DNA of 64,000 nucleotides from Halonatronum saccharophilum DSM 13868 (GCF_000517025.1 NZ_KI912095.1:290888-354887); one strand, 5' to 3'; shown: positions 44,442-52,950, counted from the first letter of the stretch. Notes: generated by a model not told the origin, from the sequence alone. A program made the numbers and translations.

Positions 44442-44513
44442 CTACTGGTTAAGATTAATAGTACCGTTCTCAGTCAAAGTCTCAACAACGAATTTATAGA
44501 ATTTATCATCCAT
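44442..44513 (-). CDS. 23-residue open frame with its own ribosome site
   Basis: ATG at 44513 follows GAAGGAGTAGTGATA. The peptide (DDKFYKFVVETLTENGTINLNQ) is short and hydrophilic, and fills the gap between the zinc-ribbon gene and the helicase loader. It could be a real microprotein or a leader peptide. Low certainty. Confidence 0.3.
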   Translation of the reverse strand: MDDKFYKFVVETLTENGTINLNQ

Positions 44514-44529
44514 TATCACTACTCCTTCT

Positions 44530-45351
44530 TCACTCTTTCGTTATTCTGTAGTTTGGCCCGTCAAACTCAATAACGCCTCTCTCTCCACAACCATGCAATA
44601 TCCTGCTCGCGATTCTATCAGTTGCTAAATCTAAATCCTCTTTAGTCATTGGATTGTACCTGTAATCTTTTAAATCACTTGGTTCAAGGCTAGTTAAATA
44701 TTCAGCTGGGAATTTATTTGAAGTGATAATAGTTATCTTGTCCCTCTGATACCTATAATCTATAATCTCAAATATATCATCTAGATCTGAGCTTGATATT
44801 TTAGTTCTAGCAAAGAGATCATCAATTATCAATACTTTAGCCCTTTGCATCTTTTGAATTGACTCTATTGCTGAAAATTTTGTATTATTGTTTCTATAAC
44901 TGGACCTGATCTTCTTTAGTTCACTCCTCCAATTAACATAAAATAAAAATATTTCTCCACTTGGCAACTCAGCAGGCATAAACTCACTTATTCCTTCATT
45001 TATTTCTTTGGCCTGTTTATAAGCTATCACTTTAGCTGCTGCAACTGCTAGATGGCTCTTGCCATTTCCCACATTACCAGCTAAATAGATTAAACTATCT
45101 TCTAGATTTGGATAAGCTTCAGTAAAATTTTTAATTAACCTTAGTTTTTTATCAAACCCCTCTTTTACAGATGTGTCATAACTCTCAAAGGTCTCTCTTT
45201 TTAATCTTTTAGGTATATCAGATCTCTGTATGATCTGCTTATAAAGTCTATTAACACGTTCCTTATTATTAACTTTAAACTCTCTTCGCCTTGTACTTTG
45301 GTTTTTTCTTTGAACTCTTGCCACCCTTGCTCCCCAGTTGATTGCTTCCAC
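44530..45351 (-). CDS. DnaC/IstB-like helicase loader ATPase
   Basis: About 273 residues. Walker A YLAGNVGNGKSHLA, Walker B KVLIIDDLF, sensor-like ITIITSNKF, and C-terminal RIASRILHGCGERGVIEF are those of DnaC/DnaI-type AAA+ loaders that place the host replicative helicase. I prefer GTG at 45351 spaced from AAAGGAGGAA over the ATG at 45375, which has no ribosome site. It overlaps the initiator gene, as expected for the pair. Confidence 0.83.
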   Translation of the reverse strand: MEAINWGARVARVQRKNQSTRRREFKVNNKERVNRLYKQIIQRSDIPKRLKRETFESYDTSVKEGFDKKLRLIKNFTEAYPNLEDSLIYLAGNVGNGKSHLAVAAAKVIAYKQAKEINEGISEFMPAELPSGEIFLFYVNWRSELKKIRSSYRNNNTKFSAIESIQKMQRAKVLIIDDLFARTKISSSDLDDIFEIIDYRYQRDKITIITSNKFPAEYLTSLEPSDLKDYRYNPMTKEDLDLATDRIASRILHGCGERGVIEFDGPNYRITKE

Positions 45352-46162
45352 TCTTATTTCCTCCTTTGGCTTCATTGATAAAACATTGGATAAACTTATA
45401 GCTATTTATATCCACCCCATTTTTGGGGTCTCCTCGTCTGTAGTTACCCTTTTTCTCTTGTTTGGCAACGGCTAGATCACAAGCTTTTTTTATAACTTTT
45501 GAGCTATGTTTGTAAAGGTCACCATTAATATCACTCTCACGAGATATTGTGCTTTGTTGTACTTTATTTAAAATGTAATCTCTAACTTCACCGTATTTAG
45601 AATGAAGCTTTACATCTTTTTCTTCTGCCTTCTCCTCTTTAGAAACCTCTTCTTTTTTAACCACAGTCTCCTTATTACTGTTACTGTTATCTGTTTCTGT
45701 TACTGATACTGTTACTGGGTTGGGTAACCCTTCATCTAACCCTTTATCCAACCCTTTAACTAGTTCACTATAGTACTGCTCAGAGTGATTTTTACAGATT
45801 TTCATAAAGTCTAGTGCTAGAGAGTTTTTAGGTAGCTCGGCAACTCTATTATTAACCCCTATAGCTTGATTTTTGTTTTGGATTGGATTGTATTTGAAGA
45901 AGTTGATGATAAGGATTACAGAACTGCTCTCACAATACTTAATCAACCCTTTATTTAACAGTTCATCAAAAGCTTTCTCTATCCGTTCCATATCCCATTG
46001 CAAGTCGAACATTGCATAGGGTTTAGGCAAAAGATAATAACCTGCCATATTTGAATGGGGTGCTGTTAATACATATAAGTAAAATATTCTACCATCATCT
46101 GATAAACTGCGTATCTTTTCATCATTCCAAAACTTAGTTACTATCTTTGCATACCTACTCAA
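45275..46162 (-). CDS. phage replication initiator (DnaD/organizer-like)
   Basis: About 295 residues from a TTG at 46162 spaced from AAAGGAGG. A winged-helix N-terminus (YAKIVTKFWNDEKIRSLSDDGRIFYLYVLTAPHSNMAGYY, IEKAFDELLNKGLIKYC) is followed by a low-complexity linker with GLDKGLDEGLPNPVTVSVTET and a C-terminal helical domain. The DNA coding for the linker is repetitive (ACTGTTACTGTTATCTGTT; ACCCTTT units), as in initiator genes that contain their own origin. Precedes the helicase loader. Confidence 0.78.
   Translation of the reverse strand: MSRYAKIVTKFWNDEKIRSLSDDGRIFYLYVLTAPHSNMAGYYLLPKPYAMFDLQWDMERIEKAFDELLNKGLIKYCESSSVILIINFFKYNPIQNKNQAIGVNNRVAELPKNSLALDFMKICKNHSEQYYSELVKGLDKGLDEGLPNPVTVSVTETDNSNSNKETVVKKEEVSKEEKAEEKDVKLHSKYGEVRDYILNKVQQSTISRESDINGDLYKHSSKVIKKACDLAVAKQEKKGNYRRGDPKNGVDINSYKFIQCFINEAKGGNKSGSNQLGSKGGKSSKKKPKYKAKRV
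45677..45764. repeat. repeats inside the initiator gene, candidate replication origin
   Basis: The linker-coding part has CTGTTA-type repeats (45677-45713), the sequence CTGGGTTGGGTAACC (45715-45729), then AACCCTT-type units three times to about 45760. The same 19-mer and 15-mer recur in order at 57272 and 57306 outside any gene. Origins inside initiator genes are known in lambda-like and Bacillota phages. Candidate only. Confidence 0.5.
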
Positions 46163-46163
46163 A

Positions 46164-46880
46164 TTAAATCCTCCTTTCGCCTGCAATGAATACCATCTTT
46201 CCTGTAAGCTCTTGGATCTCCCTTTTAAACCTTCCTTCATCACTATTTCCATCTGATAGATGCAATAAATGAATCTCTTTTACTTTAGATAAATCATTAA
46301 CTTTCAAGAATTTTTTAACATTATTAAGTTCAAAGTGAGACTCCAGCAATCTATTTCTATGTGCTGCAGGAACCTTACCTGCCCTAACATTCTCATCTAG
46401 AATATCTTTTGCATAGTTACATTCAACCATTATATAAGTTAACCCCTCAAACTTATATTTAATGTAATAAGTATCTGTAGCAAATAACAATTTTTCTCCC
46501 TCTTGATTAACTAACAAGTACCCCAAAGGTTCTAATGCGTCGTGTTGAACCTCCAGGGGAAGTATAGTCCAAGTGCCTAGTTTGAATTGTACTCTAGAAG
46601 ATACTAACTTGATCCTATGACTTTCTAAACCTAAAGCTTCAGCGGTTCCCTGGCTCATATAACAGTCTATCCCTGCTCTAGCTACATCCTTAATAGCCTT
46701 CGAATGATCTCCGTGTTCGTGTGATATTAAGCAACCTGCTATCTCTGATGTTCTAAACCCAATCCCTCTCTTAATATCCTTGAAACTTATCCCACACTCC
46801 AAGAGGAGTGGGGTCTTGCCATCGCTAACCCAATAGCAATTCCCCTTACTTGAAGATGCCAAAGCCTTTATATCTATCAT
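46164..46880 (-). CDS. MBL-fold metallohydrolase (YycJ-like)
   Basis: 238 residues. ALASSSKGNCYWVSDGKTPLLLECG, the zinc motif SHEHGDHS, LEVQHDALEPLGYLL and HLSDGNSD are the beta-lactamase-fold marks of YycJ/phage-type hydrolases. Phages often encode it between RecT and the replication genes; a nuclease or processing role with RecT is plausible but unproven. Starts as ATGA-overlap with the RecT stop. Confidence 0.85.
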   Translation of the reverse strand: MIDIKALASSSKGNCYWVSDGKTPLLLECGISFKDIKRGIGFRTSEIAGCLISHEHGDHSKAIKDVARAGIDCYMSQGTAEALGLESHRIKLVSSRVQFKLGTWTILPLEVQHDALEPLGYLLVNQEGEKLLFATDTYYIKYKFEGLTYIMVECNYAKDILDENVRAGKVPAAHRNRLLESHFELNNVKKFLKVNDLSKVKEIHLLHLSDGNSDEGRFKREIQELTGKMVFIAGERRI

Positions 46881-47761
46881 TAAAAATCAGGCCTCGCCAT
46901 ACTAGTTTGTTCTCTTTCTTGAATTACTTCTGAATTAGAATTATCAGGAGTGGGTTCAGGATCTGGCTCAGGAGAATCTTTAATATCAACATCTATAAAT
47001 TCACCATTAGCATTCTCCTCAATCTCTTGTTGCACTTCCTGTTCTTTTTCAACTTCATTTGCACGGTTAAAGCTATCTGCTAAAAGTCCACTATCATTAG
47101 AAGAATTAATGTAACGCTTACACGCCCTGTTAATAATTGTCTTCCTACACATCTCTTCTTCAAACTTTTGATGGGTTCCATTCCCACCCTCTCTGTAGGT
47201 CTTGCCTTGGCTCCACGCTTGCTTTATCTGGTTTATAGTCATCAACTCAACATAATCTGGACGTTCATCTTTAAAGGATATTACTGCATAAGCACCAAGT
47301 ATATTCCCTTTTACTCTACTGGTAAAACTTTGAGTATGATTTAAAATTTTAATACGCCCGTGATTTATTTCATATTTAAAGTCATCACCTTCAAAGATAA
47401 CTTGAGCATCAACATCTTCAGCACCAGCTGACTGTTTAACTACTGCCATAGTTCCAAAATAAGACCTCATTAAAACCAAAGTTTTTCCATAAGCTACAAA
47501 GTAGCATTGATCTTTGGCTGGATTCAATCCCTGGACAACCATATCTAAAAGAGAGTTGGCTATACTATCTTGAGAACATGATTTTAAGACTGGTTTACCA
47601 TTCTTATCTTTGGTGCTTTGTAATTTAAGCCAAGCACTCTTCATCGCATTTTCAGGGCTATAATTAGGTGGTAATTGCAACTCCCCATTTTGTTGAAAAT
47701 CCCTTACCCTTTCAGTCACTACGTCCACAGTATCCTTCTTAATCATTGCTAAATTACTCAT
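46880..47761 (-). CDS. recT: RecT-family single-strand annealing protein
   Basis: 293 residues. FQQNGELQLPPNYSPENAMKSAWLKL, QDSIANSLLDMVVQGLNPAKDQCYFVAYG, LVLMRSYFGTMAV, NHGRIKILNH and EEEMCRKTIINRACKRYINSS are RecT landmarks. It binds ssDNA and anneals homologous strands for phage recombination. The acidic C-terminal tail is usual. A RecE-type exonuclease is not evident; the SbcC-like ATPase and MBL protein lie on either side. Confidence 0.92.
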   Translation of the reverse strand: MSNLAMIKKDTVDVVTERVRDFQQNGELQLPPNYSPENAMKSAWLKLQSTKDKNGKPVLKSCSQDSIANSLLDMVVQGLNPAKDQCYFVAYGKTLVLMRSYFGTMAVVKQSAGAEDVDAQVIFEGDDFKYEINHGRIKILNHTQSFTSRVKGNILGAYAVISFKDERPDYVELMTINQIKQAWSQGKTYREGGNGTHQKFEEEMCRKTIINRACKRYINSSNDSGLLADSFNRANEVEKEQEVQQEIEENANGEFIDVDIKDSPEPDPEPTPDNSNSEVIQEREQTSMARPDF

Positions 47762-47788
47762 TATCTAATTCCTCCTTAGTTTGTTTGT

Positions 47789-47965
47789 TTATTCCATTGC
47801 AAATTGCATATTCTTAGCACACTCACCACTACAAAATTTCATTCTCTTTCCACCTCTGCCAAAATTCCTAATACTTCTGATTTTATAATTAATTTCTTCT
47901 CCCTTTTCAACTTTTTTACCACATTTAGCACATATGACATATTTCTTTTCTTCATCATTACTCAT
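47789..47965 (-). CDS. 58-residue zinc-binding protein
   Basis: ATG at 47965 follows AAGGAGGAATTAGATA, the same ribosome-site context as recT. CAKCGKKVEKGEEINYKI and MKFCSGECAKN give two Cys pairs, a small treble-clef type zinc protein with a basic centre (RSIRNFGRGGKR). Likely nucleic-acid binding; partner unknown. Confidence 0.6.
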   Translation of the reverse strand: MSNDEEKKYVICAKCGKKVEKGEEINYKIRSIRNFGRGGKRMKFCSGECAKNMQFAME

Positions 47966-47979
47966 TATCTAATTCCTCC

Positions 47980-48162
47980 TTAGTTTTTATCAAATTTAGA
48001 TGGAACACTACTAAGCATCACTTGCATAATACATAAATTGTGAATGAGTTGATTGGTGAATTCCATTGCTTCTTTATGTTCGTATCCCAACTTAACCATT
48101 GTTGAATAGTGTTGATGCTGTATAACGGCAAACTTAAATGGATTTATTTTTATATCTTTCAT
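47980..48162 (-). CDS. 60-residue protein, function unknown
   Basis: ATG after AAAGGAGGGTGAA. Helical, with His-rich HQHYSTMVKLGYEHKEAMEFTNQLIHN. No family recognised. In line with the recombination operon and likely real because of its strong start context. Confidence 0.5.
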   Translation of the reverse strand: MKDIKINPFKFAVIQHQHYSTMVKLGYEHKEAMEFTNQLIHNLCIMQVMLSSVPSKFDKN

Positions 48163-48226
48163 TTCACCCTCCTTTCAAAAGCAACTATTAGGCAATCTTG
48201 AATAGTTGCTTTTAATATAATTAACT

Positions 48227-50212
48227 TTATACCGCCTCCTTAATCTCACTTTGCTCCAACTCTACCCTTAAAGCCTTATCAGCTTCACTTACTACCAAAC
48301 TAATAACTTGTGACTTAGATCCTATAAGATCAGTTACACTCTCCCTATTATCTATAAAGATAGGAGCCTGGAACTTGTAATGTTCTGCTAAAGTATTGAT
48401 AATATCTAAACCTACATTAATCTGAGCTCCATTATTAAGTCCAGAGCTATAAGGCACACCTTCATATAGGGTCTCACAGGTCTCTTTGAGTCCTCCGTTT
48501 ATCTGCTCATCGAATAACTTAAAGTGAGCATATTCAAATTTAGAGTTGATCTTCTCTTCTAGCAGATTAACTTTAGTCTTAATGAACTCTTCACATAAAT
48601 ACAACTGTTCTTCTAACTTATCATATTCAGCTGCTAGTTCTTTCTCTTGCTTAGCTAACTCTTCAATACGTGCTTGACTTTTTTCATATTGGTCAAATTT
48701 AGCTAATTGGCTATTGAACTTGCTTATTTCATTATTGATAGTTTTAATTTCTTTATCAACCTTTTCCAACTCTTCTGACTTATCACCTTTAAGGTTAGAT
48801 ATAATCTTTTCAAGGCTCTCTTTCTCTTTGAGTTTCACTCTATAATCAAAATCATCTTTAACCTGGTTGGCTTTCTCCTTAAGTTCTTCAATCTCGCCCT
48901 TTAACTTTTGGGCTTTTTCCTGGTAAGAATCTGCCTTTTTTTGAAGCTTATCAACCTCTTTTGAAATCTCTTTATTCTCTTCTTCTAATTTTTGCATTTC
49001 GGCCTTAGCAGCTTTGCCTGTAGCATTAATCTCTTCAAGTTCCTCGGCTTTCTGCCCATTAAACTTAGCTAGAGCCTTAGCTCTTGCTTCTTCTAATTGA
49101 TGATGTGGGATTTCTTGGCTACAAGTCGGGCAGACTTCTTCCTGTTCAGTTTCAAACTCCCTTTGGTTAACTTTGTACCATTGATCTTTAAGCTTTTCAA
49201 TCTCTTTCTCTAACCTCTCTACACCTAGCCCGTTAACCTTTATTTCATTATTCTTAATCCTGATATCAGTGCCAACGGTTCTAAACTTATCTCTAATCTC
49301 TTCCAACCTTTCTTGCTTCTTATCCAACTCTTTATCAATTCCAACTCTATACTTATTCTTAATATCTAAGAGTTCTGATTCTATCTCTCTAAGTTCTTTA
49401 GTCTTCTTAGCTACCTCTCCACCAGATTCAATCCTACTAATTGATTGTTGAAGCATCTTCTTTTCTTCTTCTTTATCGGATAATTTTAGCATCAATTTCC
49501 TCTTATCTAAATCGTCAACCTCAGGGAGAGATTGAGAAACCTCATCAACCCTAACTGGTATCTTGTCTAATTCTTTATTAATCTTTTTCCTACGACTAGC
49601 TATAACTTTCTGATGATCTTCAAGGCTTCTCTCCTCAAGAATATCTGCTAGCTTCTTCAGCTTATCGTTCTGATCGATAATATTTTCATCTGTAATCCCA
49701 CCACAGACTTCAAGAAGAATCTCCCTCCTTTCTTGCCAATGCAGCTGCTCATTGAAATAAGCTGGACTGGTAAGCAGTTTAAAGATATTTTCATCTACAA
49801 TCTCACTAATTCTAGCATCATACTCTTTTTTCTTAACTGGAACATCATTAATGAAATAATCAGTAGTATGACCTGAGAAGCTTTCTTTAGCAGATCCTCT
49901 CTTTTTAGTCCACTTCTCGTAATAAGACTTTCTTAAAGTTAGCTTCTTACCATTAACACTAAGAGTTCCTTCCACCTGGTGTTCCAAGTTATGAATAGCT
50001 TGTCCATCCTTATCTAATGTCTTGATATCAAAGGTACTTTGACCTTTACTATCCTTATCAAAGAGTAACCAATTGAAGGCATCAAAGATGGTTGTTTTCC
50101 CTGTTGCATTGTTACCAAAAACTTGGGCGTTGGCCCCTTGTAAATCTAAAGTAAAGTTTTTAACCCCTTTGAAATTTTTAAGCTCCAATTTTAAAAGATC
50201 TATCCTTTTCAT
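48227..50212 (-). CDS. SbcC/Rad50-like AAA ATPase
   Basis: 661 residues, SMC-like. N-terminal Walker A FGNNATGKTTIFDAF, a coiled coil on each side of a zinc-hook CPTCSQEIPHH near the middle, and a C-terminal section YSSGLNNGAQINVGLDIINTLAEHYKFQAPIFIDNRESV with signature-like and Walker B elements. Works with a nuclease (SbcD-like or the MBL protein nearby) in DNA end processing or recombination. Overlaps the preceding gene by 35 bp. Confidence 0.85.
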   Translation of the reverse strand: MKRIDLLKLELKNFKGVKNFTLDLQGANAQVFGNNATGKTTIFDAFNWLLFDKDSKGQSTFDIKTLDKDGQAIHNLEHQVEGTLSVNGKKLTLRKSYYEKWTKKRGSAKESFSGHTTDYFINDVPVKKKEYDARISEIVDENIFKLLTSPAYFNEQLHWQERREILLEVCGGITDENIIDQNDKLKKLADILEERSLEDHQKVIASRRKKINKELDKIPVRVDEVSQSLPEVDDLDKRKLMLKLSDKEEEKKMLQQSISRIESGGEVAKKTKELREIESELLDIKNKYRVGIDKELDKKQERLEEIRDKFRTVGTDIRIKNNEIKVNGLGVERLEKEIEKLKDQWYKVNQREFETEQEEVCPTCSQEIPHHQLEEARAKALAKFNGQKAEELEEINATGKAAKAEMQKLEEENKEISKEVDKLQKKADSYQEKAQKLKGEIEELKEKANQVKDDFDYRVKLKEKESLEKIISNLKGDKSEELEKVDKEIKTINNEISKFNSQLAKFDQYEKSQARIEELAKQEKELAAEYDKLEEQLYLCEEFIKTKVNLLEEKINSKFEYAHFKLFDEQINGGLKETCETLYEGVPYSSGLNNGAQINVGLDIINTLAEHYKFQAPIFIDNRESVTDLIGSKSQVISLVVSEADKALRVELEQSEIKEAV

Positions 50213-50579
50213 AACTGATCGCCCCTTTCTCGGTAATTATCCAAGCTTGACTTGAGTTGCTCTCTTTAAAGCCAAACCTTAAATAATGTTTTCTAAACCC
50301 ATTACAAGTTGTTGTCATATAATTTTCTAAATTCCCAAACTCAATTAATAACTTAAGATCTTCTATAAACTCTTCTTTATTTGAAACCTTTAAATATTTA
50401 GGTGTGGCATCATCATCACTGAAGGAAACATACTTTATTTCATAACCTGCCAAAGGCAGACTCTCTAAAACTCGCATTGCCTTTTTAGAACTGGCCTTTT
50501 TATCAAATTCTAGACCTTTTTCAACCTCCATACTAAAGTTCCTATTAATCCTCTTGGCTGTAGCTTCTAAATGATTCAT
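50178..50579 (-). CDS. unknown phage recombination-region protein
   Basis: 133 residues. LEATAKRINRNFSMEVEKGLEF, YEIKYVSFSDDDATPKYLKV, FRKHYLRFGFKESNSSQAW. Mixed alpha/beta with no known signature. Its ATG is inside the stop of the membrane microprotein (ATGA), and it overlaps the SbcC-like gene, so the three are coupled. Confidence 0.5.
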   Translation of the reverse strand: MNHLEATAKRINRNFSMEVEKGLEFDKKASSKKAMRVLESLPLAGYEIKYVSFSDDDATPKYLKVSNKEEFIEDLKLLIEFGNLENYMTTTCNGFRKHYLRFGFKESNSSQAWIITEKGAISYEKDRSFKIGA

Positions 50580-50716
50580 TGCTTTTTCCCCCTTTTTTGT
50601 GATATAATATTTTTATAGGTTTTTATTATGTCTTTGACTTGGTGGTATAACAGTTGTGCTAGAACTGTTATAACCACACCAGTCATTAAATATTGGATTT
50701 TATGAACAATATCCAA
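50576..50716 (-). CDS. 46-residue membrane microprotein with TTG start
   Basis: TTG at 50716 is 9 bases after AAGGAG. The peptide has one hydrophobic helix (YLMTGVVITVLAQLLYHQV) and a basic tail (SQKRGKKQ). It ends in TGA overlapping the ATG of the next gene. Two inverted repeats lie within it (TATAACAGTT/AACTGTTATA at 50645-50672; ATTGGAT/ATCCAAT at 50693-50717), so the DNA may also be regulatory. Family unknown. Confidence 0.5.
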   Translation of the reverse strand: MDIVHKIQYLMTGVVITVLAQLLYHQVKDIIKTYKNIISQKRGKKQ

Positions 50717-50747
50717 TTTTGATCAGCTCCTTAAATTTTATTATTTT

Positions 50748-51308
50748 CTACATGACACTTACTTTAGGGTAAGTGTCTTTTCTTATGTTGCAAGCTATAA
50801 ACCCTTTAGCTTGGTAGTGCCTTTCTCGTCTTTGATTTCTAGCCTCAATATCATAGCCAATCTCACCCATTACAACATCTACAGTATCGCTAACTTGATT
50901 AGAGTCAAATTCTTTATCCATCATTTGATCTATCTTTTCTTTAGCTTCTTTTGGACAATCTTTAAAATTAGTCAAATTAACAATATGAGGCAAGGCTTCG
51001 TCTATAGCTTTAATAGCCTCCTTGTGCTTTTCTCTAGCTTTCATTAGTGTATTGCAAGGCTTCTGAATAACTGCATCGGAATCAAATAAATAGGTGGGAA
51101 CTGTAGTCCCGTTAGCTATGATTTTTAATCGCTGACTATTTAAATAATTTGCTATTAAATTTAATACATCTCTTGGAATGTCTAAATGCCCATTGATATA
51201 CCTAGATATGATTGTCCTATCTACTCCAACTACTCTCTCTAATGCTTTTTGAGTAATCCCTTTCTTGCTCATCTCCTCTTTTAATATTTTTCCTTCATAA
51301 TTCTTCAC
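50748..51308 (-). CDS. helix-turn-helix protein
   Basis: 186 residues. An N-terminal lambda-repressor-like HTH (ILKEEMSKKGITQKALERVVGVDRTIISRYINGHLDIPRDVL) is followed by a longer alpha-helical part (HKEAIKAIDEALPHIVNLTNF, EEIGYDIEARNQRRERHY-like). Possible early regulator. The end overlaps a hairpin, GACACTTAC/GTAAGTGTC (50754-50777), with TTTT on the plus strand. Confidence 0.65.
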   Translation of the reverse strand: MKNYEGKILKEEMSKKGITQKALERVVGVDRTIISRYINGHLDIPRDVLNLIANYLNSQRLKIIANGTTVPTYLFDSDAVIQKPCNTLMKAREKHKEAIKAIDEALPHIVNLTNFKDCPKEAKEKIDQMMDKEFDSNQVSDTVDVVMGEIGYDIEARNQRRERHYQAKGFIACNIRKDTYPKVSVM

Positions 51309-51472
51309 ATCTCTACCCCCCTTTTGTGATAAATACGAACTTTTTTACTATAGAATTGTGAATCACTCAACTGGTATAATATAATTAACCACAGTTGAAA
51401 AACCACTCTTAATATAAACTTGATTCTAGCCTCTCCACTAGGCCAATCTAAACTTTCCAAGAATCAAGTTAT

Positions 51473-51616
51473 CTAACTAGCCTCTTTGCATTTTCTCCTC
51501 ATTCCCTTTTTAATAGCTCTTTCTACTCCCTTAGCATATAACTCTTGAGCTCTCTCAATCTTTTCAGGATTATCTAGAAAAATCACTTCAGTAATTCTTA
51601 TCTCTGTGTTAGCCAA
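51473..51616 (-). CDS. 47-residue basic helical microprotein
   Basis: TTG at 51616 follows GAGAGGAGGATAAAA. NTEIRITEVIFLDNPEKIERAQEL and KGVERAIKKGMRRKCKEAS form a small helical, basic protein. An 11-bp inverted repeat (AACTTGATTCT/AGAATCAAGTT) follows at 51418-51470. The stretch 51309-51417 has only promoter-like AT-rich DNA. Confidence 0.5.
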   Translation of the reverse strand: MANTEIRITEVIFLDNPEKIERAQELYAKGVERAIKKGMRRKCKEAS

Positions 51617-51639
51617 TTTTATCCTCCTCTCATTAATTA

Positions 51640-51738
51640 CTAACTTGCTTTTTTCTTTCTACTTAAGACTTCATATACTAAAACAGTTCCTTCTAATATA
51701 CTGGCAGAAAGCTCCTCCACTGTTTGACTCCTAGCCAT
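51640..51738 (-). CDS. 32-residue open frame
   Basis: ARSQTVEELSASILEGTVLVYEVLSRKKKAS, an acidic-to-basic small helix, with ATG preceded by TTAGGAA, a weak site. Supported mainly because it fits tightly between other small genes of the same strand. Confidence 0.35.
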   Translation of the reverse strand: MARSQTVEELSASILEGTVLVYEVLSRKKKAS

Positions 51739-51741
51739 TTC

Positions 51742-51900
51742 CTAATTGAACTCATCGATGTTCTTAATTCCAAAGTGGTTATAAGCTAAATGCATAAAAC
51801 ACTCTGCTTTATTCTCTGTAATGTCATTGCCATTATTATCAACCGATTCTCTGGGCTCAAATTTTCTAGCTTTTGAAAAATCAGAATAATCTTTAGCCAA
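51742..51900 (-). CDS. 52-residue protein, function unknown
   Basis: TTG at 51900 next to GGGGGAG; the open frame extends upstream to a stop at about 51930, so a non-standard start closer to AAAGGAG is possible. LAKDYSDFSKARKFEPRESVDNNG and ENKAECFMHLAYNHFGIKNIDEFN: hydrophilic, no known domain. Confidence 0.4.
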   Translation of the reverse strand: MAKDYSDFSKARKFEPRESVDNNGNDITENKAECFMHLAYNHFGIKNIDEFN

Positions 51901-51933
51901 TAACTCCCCCTCTAACTGGACCTTAATTCTCCT

Positions 51934-52080
51934 TTACGATAACTTCTTATCTACTACCTTAATCAATTTATTCAAGTGCCTAACTCTGTCTAAATCTTCT
52001 TTAGATTTAGCTTCAGCCAATCTCTCTTTTAAAGTTTTCTTGTAACTTGTATACTTTTTTCTAACTGCCCCCACAACCAT
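51934..52080 (-). CDS. 48-residue basic protein, paralogue of the one at 52587-52736
   Basis: ATG at 52080 after AAAGGAGGTGA. The sequence AVRKKYTSYKKTLKERLAEA...DLDRVRHLNKLIKVVDKKL is helical and basic, and is about 85 percent identical by eye to its neighbour 600 bp to the right. Such small proteins are common in Bacillota phage early regions; function unknown. Confidence 0.55.
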   Translation of the reverse strand: MVVGAVRKKYTSYKKTLKERLAEAKSKEDLDRVRHLNKLIKVVDKKLS

Positions 52081-52104
52081 CACCTCCTTTCTAAGTAACT
52101 TTTT

Positions 52105-52160
52105 GTAAAGGTCTTTCCTCTCTTCCTATCGAATGATATCTTAGAAAGGAGGTGAATCAT
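52105..52160 (+). promoter_or_regulatory. leader with masked ribosome site, copy 1
   Basis: TAAAGGTCTTTCCTCTCTTC and TCGAATG precede AGAAAGGAGGTGAATCAT. The CCTCTCTT segment can pair with AGAAAGGAGG, hiding the ribosome site. A near copy precedes the 53648 gene, and the same SD context is before the 41.1-kb peptide. Confidence 0.5.
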
Positions 52161-52373
52161 ATGGATAGAACACCTGTATCTTCGAGCAACCTTGATTCTG
52201 TAGGATATGATCCAGCTACTGAAACTTTAGAAATTGCTTTTCATTCAGGAGGAGTCTACCAATATAGCGGAGTTCCTCAATCTGAATTCAACGGCTTAAT
52301 GAGTGCTGGATCTCATGGTAGATACTTTCACCATCACATAAGAGGTAGCTACCCTTATTTTAAAGTTGGTTAA
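52161..52373 (+). CDS. KTSC-domain protein
   Basis: 70 residues: VSSSNLDSVGYDPATETLEIAFHSGGVYQYSGVPQSEFNGLMSAGSHGRYF followed by IRGSYPYFKV is a complete KTSC domain (single beta-rich domain often fused to lysyl-tRNA synthetase or found in phages). ATG at 52161, 8 bases past AGGAGGTG; the GTG at 52152 is part of the ribosome site. Plus-strand gene within a minus-strand operon; tail-to-tail with the next by 4 bp. Confidence 0.85.
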   Translation: MDRTPVSSSNLDSVGYDPATETLEIAFHSGGVYQYSGVPQSEFNGLMSAGSHGRYFHHHIRGSYPYFKVG

Positions 52374-52534
52374 TCAGTAATTATTAGGACTATAGCTGGC
52401 CCATTCACAGTGGGTTGGCTATCTTCATAAGGTGGAACAACAGACTTTTCTACACCTTCTCTTTTGCTCAATTCTTTTATTAGATCTTTTGTACTGAGTT
52501 CTTTAAGAAATTTATTTTTAAATCTCTTCCTCAT
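52370..52534 (-). CDS. 54-residue protein, function unknown
   Basis: ATG at 52534 after AAAGGTGGTGATAGGA. RKRFKNKFLKELSTKDLIKELSK is basic helical; the tail ends VNGPAIVLIITD. Stop overlaps the KTSC stop on the other strand. No known domain. Confidence 0.5.
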   Translation of the reverse strand: MRKRFKNKFLKELSTKDLIKELSKREGVEKSVVPPYEDSQPTVNGPAIVLIITD

Positions 52535-52586
52535 TCCTATCACCACCTTTCAAACACTTGTCTAGCTTATCTTCTAAGAGATTAGC

Positions 52587-52736
52587 CTATTTAGGAACTA
52601 ATTTCTTATCTACTACCTTAATTAACTTATTCAGGCGCTTAACTCTGTCCAGATCTCCTTCGGATTTAGCTTCAATCAATCTTTCTTTTAAAGTTTTCTT
52701 GTAACTTGTATACTTTTTTCTAACTGCCTCCATCAT
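52587..52736 (-). CDS. 49-residue basic protein, paralogue of 51934-52080
   Basis: ATG ATG start after AGAGGTGAGA. EAVRKKYTSYKKTLKERLIEA, DLDRVKRLNKLIKVVDKKLVPK. Duplicate of the gene 600 bp to the left; DNA identity is high across about 130 bp, showing a recent tandem duplication of a gene pair region. Confidence 0.55.
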   Translation of the reverse strand: MMEAVRKKYTSYKKTLKERLIEAKSEGDLDRVKRLNKLIKVVDKKLVPK

Positions 52737-52950
52737 TCTCACCTCTTTTTTTTAATTCTGTCGCTTTGACGATTGGATTTCCTTTTTCGTAAGTATATTT
52801 CATGTTATTTTCATAATCATAAAAGATTGAAATTACACCATCTTTAAGAATCATTTGCTGAACTGGAACTCGCCCTTCCAGTTCAGCGACCTTCTTTTCT
52901 AACTCTGCAACTCTCTCCTCTAATTTTATGAAATCTCTATCATTTGGCAT
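52720..52950 (-). CDS. 76-residue coiled-coil protein
   Basis: ATG at 52950 after GGGGGTGAAGGTG; the upstream GTG start (52959) is part of that site. PNDRDFIKLEERVAELEKKVAELEGRV is a three-heptad coiled coil; the rest forms strands (MILKDGVISIFYDYENNMKYTYEKG). Unknown. Confidence 0.55.
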   Translation of the reverse strand: MPNDRDFIKLEERVAELEKKVAELEGRVPVQQMILKDGVISIFYDYENNMKYTYEKGNPIVKATELKKRGENDGGS

